The notes under the pieces: model-generated
What the model saw: the letters and a program-made list of their open reading frames with translations, nothing else
The model's database searches: none
What the model was told of the DNA's origin: nothing
NCBI GenBank assembly: GCA_032622095.1
Contig: CP136066.1
Location: 103,375,319-103,439,318, forward strand
Direction of reading: 5' to 3'
Length of the DNA: 64,000 bases
From: Siphonodentalium dalli
Lineage: Eukaryota; Mollusca; Scaphopoda; Gadilida; Siphonodentaliidae
In this document: in pieces, positions 34,159 to 46,060 of the stretch
Numbering within the stretch: position 1 is the first letter of the stretch
How the letters are laid out: every line of letters begins with the position of its first letter
Made by a program: the position numbers and the translations under genes

Positions 34159-34499
34159 TAGTCAATTCTGAGGTGTGGTGTCTTACAATCATTGCAACAT
34201 TGAAGATTTCACCATGATTTATTGCTTTACATACATCATGTGAATAATTGTGTTCAGATAGCTCATGAGTCGTACTATTTTTCAAAATAATAATGGTAGA
34301 ATTTAAATACCAGTAAGGTAACTAAGAAACCATAACTCAAAACTAAGGCTTAGTGCCATAACACACAAACCTGGTTTTTAACTCAATCAATATATTGTTG
34401 TGAATGATCCATATGCCCCATATGAATGGAATCAGTTGAAGTATCTTCAATTTGTCAGTCATAAAATTGCTAAAAACATAGACAAACTAAGGGCTGTAC

Positions 34500-35080
34500 C
34501 TTTCTAATAATTTTGGAGATAGCCTCCGGCCACTATTTACATATCTTAAAATTTGGACAGAAACTTTGGCCACTATTACATATCTTATATTTTTTACATA
34601 GCCTCCAGGCCATAATTACATATTTTTTTCAATTTGGATGGCCTCTGGCCACGATTTACATATCTTAAAATTTGGATAGAGCCTCCGGCCACTATTTACA
34701 CATTTTAAAATTTGAACAGAGATCGGGCATCTATTTACATATTTAAAATTTTGGACATAGCCTCCGGCCACTATTTACACATTTAAAAATTTGAACAGAG
34801 ATCGGGCATCTATTTACATATTTAAAATTTTGGACATAGCTTCCGGCCACTATTTACACATTTTAAAATTTTAACAGAGATCGGGCATCTATTTACATAT
34901 TTTAAATTTTGGACAAAGCCTCCAGCCACTATTTACACATTTTAAAATTTTAACAGAGATCGGCATCTATTTACATATTTAAAATTTTGGACATAGCCTC
35001 CAGCCACTATTTACACATTTTAAAATTTTAACAGAGATCGGGCATCTATTTACATATTTTAAATTTGGACAGAGCCTATA
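34500..35080. repeat. 79-bp tandem repeat array
   Basis: GCCTCCGGCCACTATTTACA alternates with GAGATCGGGCATCTATTTAC. From 34690 the ACTATTTACAC motif recurs every 78-79 bp (34691, 34770, 34849, 34928, 35006). The first part (34500-34680) has shorter, diverged units. Confidence 0.88.
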
Positions 35081-35144
35081 AAATTTACTATTTAAAAAAC
35101 TTCTCATAGTCATATTAGAGCTAAAACGATTCATCATCATTTTG

Positions 35145-35360
35145 AAGTATTGTGATACGCTTTCACACGATACGCGTATCGTATCATGTGAAGTGTATCA
35201 CGATACACAAATATCACAATAGTAGGTCATTGTAAATGAAAATAACCCATATTTACTGTGTTTTTTTTTGAATTTAGGTAGAAATCCTTGCAAAACATGG
35301 TTTTTGTGTATCATGATATGTATCGTATGGTTGTTCATGTATCGTGATACGTATCGTTTA
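35145..35360. repeat. ATCGTGATAC palindromic cluster
   Basis: Repeated and inverted forms of GTATCGTGATAC, including ACACGATACGCGTATCGTAT, with outer pairing TATTGTGATACGCTT and TATCACAATA. No gene. Confidence 0.6.
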
Positions 35361-36771
35361 GTGACAACCATATCAGTCCGGCAGGTCGCAATAAGTCAAC
35401 CGGCAGGATGCCTCATGCAAGCATCATTTTATTGAGATTTTTATCAACAAAACAGAAAAACCGCCTCTGTAACTTTTATGCGAACTTGACAAATGAAACA
35501 AGTTTCGTCATTGGATACAAATTAACCACAATCAGACTGCCGGATTATCATGACACGATGGACGGAAATAATGCCACTTTAGTAATATTTAGTTAAATCT
35601 ACGTATGTCCAGACTCGGGTTAAGTATATCATGGATCAAATTGTTAATTTTCTCTCAAAATTGGATATGTTTATGCAGTGTGGTTCCAGCATATTTACTG
35701 TTAATTGGAATCAGGCGTGCCGCGTACAGCTCTATAACAGACATAATCAGTTGTACAAAAAGGAGGGGAGGGTTATAGGTTCACGCAAGGCTGTATACAG
35801 TATACTAGTAATGTATATCACTAATGCTATCAGTATCATAAGTTACACATAACCAGATATCCCATCAATGCCAATAATAAACTTTCCTGTCTGACAAAAA
35901 AAAGAAGTTCCCAAGTATTTTCTATAATTAATTGAGTAGAGATTCAATCATTCATGGAAGGCCTAATTAAGTAATTAAATTATTAATTCATTTGAAAAAT
36001 ATTATGATTATTATGATTAATATAATCGCAAGTGTAGAAGTAAAAAAGGTAATTAAGCAGCTGTAAGTGTATGTCTGGAAATGTCTGTCTTCGACTTGGA
36101 AAATTCAATTGACATTATCAATAATAATTCAATGCCGGAAGTTGGCGAACTACATAAGTAAACAGACTGAAACTGAAAGTTGAAAGGCCAACTGAATTTA
36201 ATTTTTCAATTTAATTTTAAATTTAATGAAACTGAAAGTCTACAGATACACAAATCACAACACAGTCAATATTTTACACATTGACTCGGGACAATCGGAG
36301 TCGGGTACGCCCGTACTCGCCACTGGTCAGTATATTACATTGGCACTGCATTCTATAATTACTCACGTAGAAGTTGGAGTACGTTAAATTAACGCCATTC
36401 GCCCATTGATTGGGATTGGCCATATATTCAGTAAATCAATATTCTGTATCAGTGTATCATGCACTGACACTGTGACTGTCACTGCATGTGGACTGTGGTT
36501 GCCATACATTATGATACAATATTATATTAGTACACAAAGTGACAAACCTACAAGTTAGTACAAACCAAAAAAGTTGAAAGACGAAACGACTCTAATTTAT
36601 AGAAATTCGCCAGGCATTATTCAGAGAATATACTCAGTACCTTACTGGCTACTGCACTCTGACTATATAGTGTGAGTGAGAGTGAGTGCAGTGGGAATCG
36701 TCTATATATTAGATCTATATATAAACTCTAAACTTATAAAGCCTAACGTCAGTACTCTTGCCGTCTTGCCT

Positions 36772-37321
36772 CTCTTGGGCTCCAATTTTTTGAGTCCAAA
36801 TAAACATGCATGCACGTTTATTATTTTCTTGGGAAATTTCCCCCCTGCATAGTGCTTATTTGGGTCTGCACGTTTATTAATTTTCAGGCTATGAAAATTG
36901 AAATCAGCACAAACTCAAGATTTATATGTGAATTATGACTCCGATACCAAAATGATGAGTTTATAGTATTCTTTATGCATGTATATGACACACATGTGAA
37001 CATTTAAATACTGAATAAAACACCACATATGTCGATATGACATAACACATACTGTCAATGTCATTACTGATTACTATACTAATAACTACTAAGTACTATA
37101 AGTATAACTATGTTGATTACTATACTTGACCTACAGGCTACTGGAACTGTAAAAATAATATGTTTAACAGTTGATGTTTTGCTCAGAGTTTCTCCTGCAC
37201 TATTATTTGGGTCTGCACTTTTATTAACATTCAATGAAATTTCCCTCCTGCACTATTAGTATTAGTATTATTGCAATATTGTTGGGGTCTGCACTTTTAA
37301 GTTTTATTTGGAGCCCGAGAC
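36772..37321. mobile_element. CTCTTGGGCTCC-type element, copy 2
   Basis: CTCTTGGGCTCCAATTTTTT on the left and TTTTATTTGGAGCCCGAGA on the right, with the same TTTGGGTCTGCAC and CCCTGCACTATTATT inner segments as 33353-34158. No clear TA duplication remains. Confidence 0.72.
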
Positions 37322-39170
37322 TGGCGAGAGTAACGACTAACGTGACCAGAAGAAAAAAAACCCAACTCAGTCACAAGTTATCACTGTTGAATTAAAAATA
37401 ATCTGCCGATATTAAAGTTGCATTCTCAATTTATACACAATAAATGGTGTTAACGCAACAAACCTCAAGAGTGTGGCAGTGGCTTCTTCGACTTTTTATC
37501 GTCTGAAAAAATCACCAGCTTCCGCTACGTCATCACGTAAATCACGTTCACGAGTTTCGACCGCACGTTATTTCGGGCACCTGTTATATCCGCACGTTAT
37601 TTTCGGGCACCTGTTGCATCCACAAGCTTCCGCAGCGTCTCTCGCCGAAAACTGATTCTGGTAGAGATTAAATCCACCATTGTAACTAAACAAAATTACG
37701 TACACTATCGATGGGGATTAAATATTATAGAAGATCACATAATTGAGAACATGAGAACATTGTTAATTAATGTACGTACGTTAGTGCCATATATAAATAG
37801 ATGTATATATTATACGTATACGTACTTGCATCAATGATTGTTGATCGTTCATATATGTGATCTTCCAGACGAGTCCACTGATGTATTATCGCATTGCTGT
37901 ATGTCTATATATCGATTTATTTTAAAATAACGTTTTATTACTATTATATCAATATAATTAAGTATCAATTTTGTTTAACAAAATATAACAATCACATTTG
38001 CCTGGCCTATAACTGATCTGCGACCAGCAAGAGGTGGTGGGATTTTCCCACTGACAACAACGCCGTCTGCCGGAATTTTTTCAAAATTGTAGGTTAACTT
38101 GAAATTATGTCACACGTAAATATCGGTTTTTCATAAGTAACGAGGACATTTAAAGACTGCACGCAATTGCTGACAACAAGTATCCGAACCGCAACATATA
38201 CTCGTGTATACGTACACCTATAGTGGCTATACTGATAATTTAATTTTCCATTTTTCACAATTTGACTTTCAAAATTCATGCAATGTCAATTGTCGTACAG
38301 ACAGTCACTTTCCCAGTTCGGGATAACTGATCGCATTCTCTCTGCACAAACAGATCTCGGTTGATTTGCATGGACATACAATGTTCCAAGACATAAGAAA
38401 TCATATACTCTACAGTATTTTAAATTATTTTCCGATCGAGCTTTGACGAAAAAAAAAGTATTTGGTTCTGAAATGACCCTATCCATTTTTCCCAGTTCTG
38501 GATTTTTTTGTTGCCGGTTCGGGATAACTGAATATTTGACATACATGTATCTGTTATCTTATCTGTTATTTTTTGTGTATTAAAGTTTGATTTTATGTGA
38601 TTATATGCTAATTCCTTTCAACAGAATACATATTTGAGCTAATAAAACTGTTTAATGAGTGCGTGATAGCCTTTTGAAAATGACTTGATATCATGTTTTA
38701 TTCAGTTCAGGATTTTTTTTTAAACCTGCAGTATTTGCTTAATTCCAATGGTTACCTCATGTTTCTTCATGTGATTCTAAAAGACTAAAAGTAAAACATT
38801 TACTCACCATCACCATTATTAAAACAAATATAAAGATTAAATTTAATATACAAAATAATTGATGGTTAAACTATGACTGGGGTCAGCCTACCCAAAGTTG
38901 TCGATCCTGCTATAGTATTTATGTGATTGTACATAAGCATTGGTATAGTGTTACTTTAGAGAAGAATAGAATTTAATACTTTTATCGAATGTGTTGCGGA
39001 TGGCGCAAGGATATATTTCGCGAGAGCGTAGCTCGATAAAAGGTTCAAGATTATGATGCAAGTTGTGTTCTGTATTTATTGAAATTATTCTACACCGTTC
39101 AGTCACATAAGTGCAATCCATGAATGTCACCTTAATTGTTACTATACTAGTAGCTACCTTTATTGTTATT
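37322..39170. other. No gene seen
   Basis: A short open frame at 37473-37655 holds a CGCACGTTATTTCGGGCACC direct repeat but is not recognised. The rest is A+T-rich. Confidence 0.4.
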
Positions 39171-39173
39171 TGA

Positions 39174-39233
39174 GATTTAGTCGGAAATATGGCTTTCCGA
39201 TGAATGGCAACAAGCCATATTTCCGACTAAATC
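39174..39233. repeat. Hairpin GATTTAGTCGGAAATATGGC
   Basis: GATTTAGTCGGAAATATGGC and its inverse GCCATATTTCCGACTAAATC flank a short loop. The right arm with CTGAAAAGTTA recurs inverted at 48820-48905. Confidence 0.75.
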
Positions 39234-40388
39234 CTGAAAAGTTATCCATAATTCTGCTGTGGTTAAGGAGTCGATTAATTAGAGCATTACTGTATGGTTT
39301 ACTTATTGACATAAATCAGGGGAAAAACCCTATTTTCATATTATCAGCATCCCTGTCCAAAAAATGGTGTGTAATTACTGGAGCTTTGGGGTCTCAGTCC
39401 TGGAGCTCTAGTTTTTCTTATTAAATCAGCATCTCTTGCACAAATCTATAGTATTTCCATGATCATATAGTGTGAATGTGGTGTCACCGAGGGCTTTCTT
39501 CCCTCATATGGTGTGCCTGTATACTCGAAAATTGAAGGAAATCAATGTCCCTCCGACTAATACAGAAAGTAATGCTAATGCAAGTAGCCCCAGCTAATAT
39601 ACACCGAATATAATATAATGCTATCACGAGTCGCTCCAACTAAAACAGAAGGTGATACTATTGCAAGTCAGCCATTTTGATAAAGAAGTTGGGCTAGCTC
39701 CCTACCCAATGTACCCATCCAAACCAATGAAAGCACGAGGTGATATGACAAAAGGAGTTAATGCTAAGTTATCGAGAAACCTATTTATTCACCAGGGGTG
39801 TTTTGTTACATATAACCATGAATTGTGCTTAAGCGCAATTGATTGCACTTAAGCGAAAAAAATTACACTTAAGCGCAATTAATTGCCCTTAAGCACAATT
39901 AATGATTAAATGTGAATTTGGCCTCCCATATGGATGAAATTCAATTTATCATATAATTTGGCCATAAAAGCAGTTTCATAATTATCGATAATAGACACGT
40001 TTAATATCAGCGCGCGCGATGACGTCACAGCGTTTTTCAAATAACTTGCGATCGTTGTAGTTTATGATTGTTGTTTTCGATGAATATTTCGCGTTGCTTC
40101 GGGTTTATTTGATCATGTGATAAAAGGTATCTCACACTCGTCCTATGTTATACGTAATTTATCAACCTCGTCCTCTAAATTCTATTTGAGCCTCGGTAAA
40201 CCTCGGCTCAAATCGAATTTAGTGAACTCGGTTGATAAATTCCGTATAAAATAGAAACTCATGTGAGATCCTCTATTTACACCCCAACAACACCATTCTA
40301 TTTAGCTCTGTTTGAACAGTTGGGTCCACATAAAGTCCCAAAAAATAAACTAATTCTATTCTAAACACTCTTTTATTTATTTTTTCCA
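39234..40388. other. TatD gene 5' flank and likely intron end
   Basis: No other gene seen. A run of GCACTTAAGCGCAATT-like direct repeats lies at about 39828-39900. A TTTATTTATTTTTTCCAG tract ends at 40389, a strong splice acceptor 20 bp before the TatD start, so an upstream untranslated exon is likely. Confidence 0.55.
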
Positions 40389-40409
40389 GGTAAATTATAT
40401 TGTGAGGAA

Positions 40410-41294
40410 ATGGCCAATAGTGCCATAGAAATGGAATGGCCGCAAGTAGCTTCAGGCATATGCCCAGATTTTTTGTTTTGTGAATGTAATAAGCGCAGGT
40501 GCAATTTAAAGGAACCATTGTTCGATTCTCATTGTCACCTGGACTTATTACATCACCACCATCACACAGAATTGTCAGATATTTTGTTGCCTAGGAATTT
40601 TGGGGGATGCATTACAAACTTTTCTCATCCCTGGTTTCATCGCATGGTACCTAAAATTCTTATGCAACAGAATGTCTTGCCGGTCTGGGGTTCAGTTGGC
40701 ATTCACCCCAAGTTTGCCAGTTTTTATAACCAGCGGCGCTACACTGACAGAATGGTAAATTATCTTTACCGTCCTGACATTGTTGCTGTTGGGGAGACAG
40801 GTATTGACCGTTTCCATCTGCAGACGAATCCCCCTCTGAATATTCAGAAGGAATCATTTCGTTTTCACTGCAGATTAGCGGTAAACCACTGCCTCCCAAT
40901 TGTTGTACATTGCAGGAAGGCTGAGAAAGATACTCTTTCTGTAATGAAAGAGTGTCTTCCTCAGAATTTCAATATTCATTTACATTGTTTTACTGGGGAA
41001 TGGGAATTTGCGCAGCAGTTTCTAAATTATTTCCACAATCTTTATATTGGTGTAGCTGGCAAGACTGACCTTGCTCCGGTGAAGTCAGTTATTGCTAATA
41101 CACCAATAGAAAGATTAGTTATAGAAACTGATGCGCCATTCCTTGTCCCTCCAAAGGCAAAAGGTAAGTATTCACACACCCATCCTGGTCTGGTTCTGTA
41201 CCAGGCTAAGGCAGTGGCTGACATGAAATCAATGTCAGTCGATGAGGTGTGTCGCCATACAATAGTTAATGCAAAGACACTATATGGTTTGTGA
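40410..41294 (+). CDS. TatD-family metal-dependent nuclease, single coding exon, 294 aa
   Basis: TatD proteins are TIM-barrel nucleases that use divalent metals to degrade DNA ends, in repair or apoptosis-linked DNA breakdown. All the usual metal ligands are visible: DSHCHLD (H41, H43), GETGID (E129), VVHCRK (H167), LHCFTG (H192) and ETDAPFLVPP (D241). Length is normal for the family with a short N-terminal extension that is Cys-rich (C18, C24, C26, C31) and a His5 run at 48-52. The ATG at 40410 is the first in frame after a strong splice acceptor at 40389. Nothing is broken. Intronless coding sequence inside a region full of transposons suggests either a host gene whose intron lies in the 5' untranslated region or a retrocopy or cargo gene. 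Nearest relatives are probably TATDN-like animal proteins; orthology was not tested. Confidence 0.93.
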   Translation: MANSAIEMEWPQVASGICPDFLFCECNKRRCNLKEPLFDSHCHLDLLHHHHHTELSDILLPRNFGGCITNFSHPWFHRMVPKILMQQNVLPVWGSVGIHPKFASFYNQRRYTDRMVNYLYRPDIVAVGETGIDRFHLQTNPPLNIQKESFRFHCRLAVNHCLPIVVHCRKAEKDTLSVMKECLPQNFNIHLHCFTGEWEFAQQFLNYFHNLYIGVAGKTDLAPVKSVIANTPIERLVIETDAPFLVPPKAKGKYSHTHPGLVLYQAKAVADMKSMSVDEVCRHTIVNAKTLYGL

Positions 41295-42359
41295 GCAAAT
41301 ATCTTGTTTCACCAAATATTTATATATTGTATATATATTAATCTATTGTTTCACCAAACACAATTAGGGAATAAGCGGTTTTGTGAAGTCAGACATCTAT
41401 GTTTGTATATAGTTTTTTACAGCAAGTTTTAGCTTAACTTGATGAAGTCAATTTTGAGCTATTTCCATTGGTTGGTCTTGGTGTCTATCATTTGTGCGTC
41501 CGCCAACAAATTCCTTTAGCACAACCTCACATCCATCATCTGATTATCACTAAACTTCATGTGGATCTTCACGTGACAACTTGAAGGGAACAAATTTCGT
41601 TAAAGACATATGTACTTGTTCGGGTGTGTGAAACTGATAAGTTAGTGTTCAGGTGTTATGCCAACTGGAGGAATTTAGCATTCTACTAACATCACCGAAA
41701 ATCTCAAGCAGATCGACTGTACCACTGCATAGAAAACATTGTCTGAACTACGCTAAATTGTAAATATTTAGTACTCAAATCGGGACGCCTCTATCGGCGA
41801 TAAACTAACGAAAACGATTTCACCATCGACAGTCACTGCATTTAATTAATATATTAGAATGACGGTGTGAGTTGTCAATTTAGATATAATAATTGTAAAA
41901 ATAGCTACTTTGAACAAGATTATTCTCCATTTATATTTGATCACCCAAACCGGTGTGTTTCACATCACTTTAAAAAACTTGGCCACTAGCGGTGACGTTG
42001 GATTTCACATTTGAATCCATTGGCATACCCTGCAGCCGACATTTATTGGAGATATGTTTTGAAAATTTACAGGCATGTTCAGGATCGCTTCTAGATGGGA
42101 GCTATCAAATTTGAATGATATTCGATTTAAAACATTGTTGCCGAAGCCATCTTTGATTTTATTCTGCATCACTAAGTACTTTGTCATACGGTATCCTACA
42201 TCAAACATTTCTTATTCATTTGATACCAAGCTTCATATGGCTCTTCGAGTTGACCTCAGGTATTACTGAAACATGTAAATTTGCTGCAGTCCCAAATGCT
42301 TTATTGACTAATGTATGACAGTATCCTTTCTCCAAGTTGAACTATGGTGTTTCGGCACT
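41295..42359. repeat. TatD 3' flank with a TTTTAGCTTAACTTGA repeat
   Basis: About 41430-41600 (AGCTTAACTTGATGAAGTCA ...) matches 45945-46060 (AGCTCAACTTGACCAAGTCA ...), a dispersed repeat. No gene is seen. Confidence 0.5.
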
Positions 42360-42363
42360 TTAA

Positions 42364-42799
42364 AGATGCATAATCCGAATTAACGCTCCCAAATTACTAT
42401 CTCTGATTTCGGGGGTAAAAAATATCTGACTCGAGTCGATTAACCCACCATATGATCAGTTTAGAAGTTTTTTAAATTTGTTATTTTTCGAGATGTCTAC
42501 TTATTTGTGGCCCAGAAAAAACTCGTCAAACTGATGGTCTTGGACAAATTGCGGATGAAGATGGAAAACCTTCAAATTAAGGGGTAATGTGGCCAAATGT
42601 TGGGATACTCAAGTGATAATACGGCCATATTTCGTTGAACATCATGTTGATAAATAACACGTTTTGTGAAATTTTATACCATTGTTGACAGTGGTTAGCA
42701 TTATTTTGTTGTAGTTAATCGATTCTGATAACTAAAGCATATTTTGAAGAAATGTTGTAACTGTATGATATGGGGACCGTCTGATCGGATTGAGTACCT
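42364..42799. mobile_element. AGGTACTCAATCCGA-type MITE, copy 3 (diverged)
   Basis: TTAA at 42360-42363 and 42800-42803; left end AGATGCATAATCCGA, right end GATCGGATTGAGTACCT. Inside, GACTCGAGTCGATTAACCCA and TTTCGAGATG match the other copies. Confidence 0.78.
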
Positions 42800-42860
42800 T
42801 TAAATTATTTGCTATTGGCATTCGATATCAATTGAATACCATGGATTATGAGATTATTTA

Positions 42861-43052
42861 CTCTCAGGTACCTTAATAATAATAGTGATTACCTGATAAT
42901 AGTGATTACCTGATAATAGTGATAGGTGAGATTGTTGACTGAAATTAATAATTGCAATGTCCCTGTTTCATTACCAAATATTAATGATGGCTGATATTTT
43001 TGGTTGAAATTAATAATTGTATCAACACTTTTATTATATAGGCACCTGAGAA
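42861..43052. mobile_element. TA-flanked foldback MITE, relative of 15015-15208
   Basis: CTCTCAGGTACCTTAATAAT on the left and ATAGGCACCTGAGAA on the right, with repeated AATAATAGTGATTACCTG inside and TA next to both ends. Confidence 0.68.
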
Positions 43053-43059
43053 TATGCAG

Positions 43060-45620
43060 GATGGCTGTTAACAAGAGAATAGTTTCATCATATTTAAATA
43101 TATGTTTATAGCTTTAGTATGTAGTGACTAGCAATCTTGTTTTAAGGAGCAATGCATCAGTTTCGGTAATAGATGTATCATATAGAATTATGATACTTGA
43201 GATTTCATCATGCAAGCAGACATGAGTTACATGACAAAATATTTTTATTATGCAAGCAGACAGAGGTTAGGAATAATTGTAAATCAAGTCTTAACACAAA
43301 GTGTGGTTGCTGTGGAAGGGGACTCTGATCATAAATAAAACTCTAAAAGACTATGATGTCCATTCTGAGATTATCTGAGTACATGTAACCTGACTGAGAA
43401 CAAGCATGTATTAAAGTGCCTGGTATGTTGGAAACAGTTGACTTTGGTAGATGGTTGCCATTGAAGTCCATGTACTGCAAATCAAGCAGCAACACAGCCA
43501 GTATGAGACATCTTCATCGTGACATAACTGGTGAGTTGTGCATCGATGTCGAGTGAGCTGGCAGTGTGATTATGTTTTATTGAAAGCATTGGTACATATT
43601 AAATGCATGTAGTTGCAGAAATGTGTCAGGTTTTTTGTCTTCAGAATTTTTACGCAACAAAATTATCAGTAAAAATGGGATGGCACACCAATGGCAAGTG
43701 TTGGCATTGTCTGGTGTTATTGTTGTCTGAATGAATATGATAATTGTCAAAATATCTTTGAAGTGACATATTGTTTTGACTTCATTTATAATTAGACCCT
43801 GATCCTTTATAGACTATGAAAGGACCTGTAAAGTCAGTGATAATTTTGATGACATTATTTCTGCTTTCATTTTGTTAATAACATTAAATATTAAACAGTG
43901 GGTAAGTGTGAATCAGCACATAAATTTCTGTCAGTTGCTACTTAGCTGCTGACACTTTTTTATTCTAACTTAAATTGTGGATATTAATAATGATTCTAAG
44001 ACTTAGTTCTACACGGCTCAGATATACAGTACGTCACTGCAATTTTGCCTCTTTTATATTCAAATTAAGTTTAGATTATGGCAAATACAGGGCATAGCCA
44101 TCTTTTCATTTATAAAGAAAGGACTAGTAACAACGGGAAAATATCCCTATTCACCAATTCATTTGTTTATAAAGCCTGATTATAAATGGTTGTTCATTGT
44201 CTAAATGACAAAACAATTCAATTAACAGCAGCACAAATTGATTGGAAGACATTTGTATTATGAATCTTTTAAAAAAATCATCTTAAAACTGTGTGCTGTT
44301 TTGGCTGGTGCCAATAACAAAAATCACAATCAGGTTTATTATTCATTTGTCTGATTGGTGACAGAGTGAATATAGTATTGTTACTATTGTCAGGAATTTA
44401 TTTTACAAAAGGAGGAGCGGTAACAACCAGTGTATCACTTGTGGGCCAAGATAATGTGTGGAAAACAATAGTTGTGCAAAGTTTAATTTCTACTTTTCGA
44501 AACAAATGCAACTCCTTTTTTATTTCTTATGTAAATTATCCAAAGTTGATCTCCAGGATTCAGCCATCCTGCAATCTGGTCATATGTCTGGAGCACATGT
44601 AATATTAACATAATGATAGTCTGTTCGCCTGTCAGTCCTGAACAATTATAAATGCAATCATAGTTGATCGGCGGATTATTTGGATTATATGGTACAGTCA
44701 TTAATTGCAGACCATTAATTTAGAGAATGAATACAATTTTTAAAAGAGTAAAGTAACTTTCTTTTTCTTTCATTGATAGTGCTTTTTTGGTCAATTACAA
44801 TCTTCTAAGGGTATGCCTGTTTATGATGGCATGAGCAGACTAGGACTCTTGATGTGTTATATTATACTAAACATATCAATGCATGCAGACCATGAAAGGT
44901 GGATTAATTTTTGGTATTTTATGTCACTTATAATGTGGAAGATATAATCTCAACCTCAAAAACATATTAAACAATGAGCATTGGCTCAGAATTTATTTGA
45001 CATAAACAATTATAGTGTTGACAATTTGACATGACACATTATATCAGATGTCATCAAGAAATTATGACACTAGTCTACATCACATCAATAGTTTAGGATC
45101 TGACTGTGCAGTGCCACAATGAAGTACATGTACCTGTATTTGTTTGTATGTGACTTTATATACTGACACATTTTTGTTGAACATGAGGATGTCAGCTACA
45201 GTAAGCAAATAGCCGTCAAGCTTTACTCAGTACCCTGGCTTGAACAATGGCTTGATTATTCAATCATTGTGGTCAATTTATGAATCAGTTAAATTGAATT
45301 AAATCAAGTTGTTTTCTGGGGTTCCAAATACTTGTTTCATTATGTGTAATTTGTTGTTCTAGATGAACGATATGTAAAAATGTTATCGATTTTTATGAGG
45401 AAGTCGATTAAGAAGATACAATAATATAGGGAAACGTTTTATAGAAAAAAACATATTTGCCACCTGGTAAATTTGTTTAATAATTAAAAGAGAAACATAT
45501 GTATACTGCTCCATATGTGTTTTCTTTGTTGGAAAGTTAAACAAATAGACATAAATTTTAATTGTGAATTTTCTTAATATTTAAAACCATTCAGAGATAT
45601 ACTAGTATATACTTCAACTT
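43060..45620. other. No gene seen
   Basis: A+T-rich DNA with only short open frames; no splice-bounded exon was recognised. Confidence 0.45.
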
Positions 45621-45639
45621 GCAGGGGATACAATGGTCC

Positions 45640-46060
45640 TCTGTCCAATCGTCCATTAGTCAGTCCATCCATCTGTCTGTCAATTCACACATATACTATG
45701 TATCTCAGAAATGATATACCCCATCAGAGTGGCGTTCAAAGAAGGGTCCATTGATGTTATTCACATCCCCCCTTGGGTTTTCCATCTTTGTTTATGTGCA
45801 GAATGTCATGTTGGGGGTATATACCAGACAGTAGATCAATTGTTGTTAATTCAGGCTTACCGTGACTAAAACGGATCTTGTAAGATGTATATATGTACAG
45901 ATTATTGAAATTCTATTTAAAATTCTCAGTTGTGTTGAACTGTTTTAGCTCAACTTGACCAAGTCAAGTTTCAGCTATTGCCTTGTGTTGGCGTCTGTCG
46001 TCTGTTTGTCAGCAATTTCCGTTAGCACACCCTACAGGTCACATCTCTCATCCGTTAAAA
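45640..46060. repeat. Dispersed repeats (TCCATCCATCTGTCTGTC and AGCTCAACTTGACC)
   Basis: 45640-45830 shares CCATCCATCTGTCTGTCAAT, CATTGATGTTATTCACAT and GGGGGTATA with 48200-48670. 45945-46060 matches the repeat at 41430-41600. Confidence 0.5.

Noticed and set aside
34500..35080. CRISPR-like repeat-spacer array
   Set aside because: Repeats are continuous 79-bp tandem units without unique spacers, in eukaryotic DNA.
40410..41294. TatD gene as bacterial contamination
   Set aside because: Flanks are continuous A+T-rich repeat-bearing eukaryotic DNA with a splice acceptor upstream, and base use matches the neighbours.
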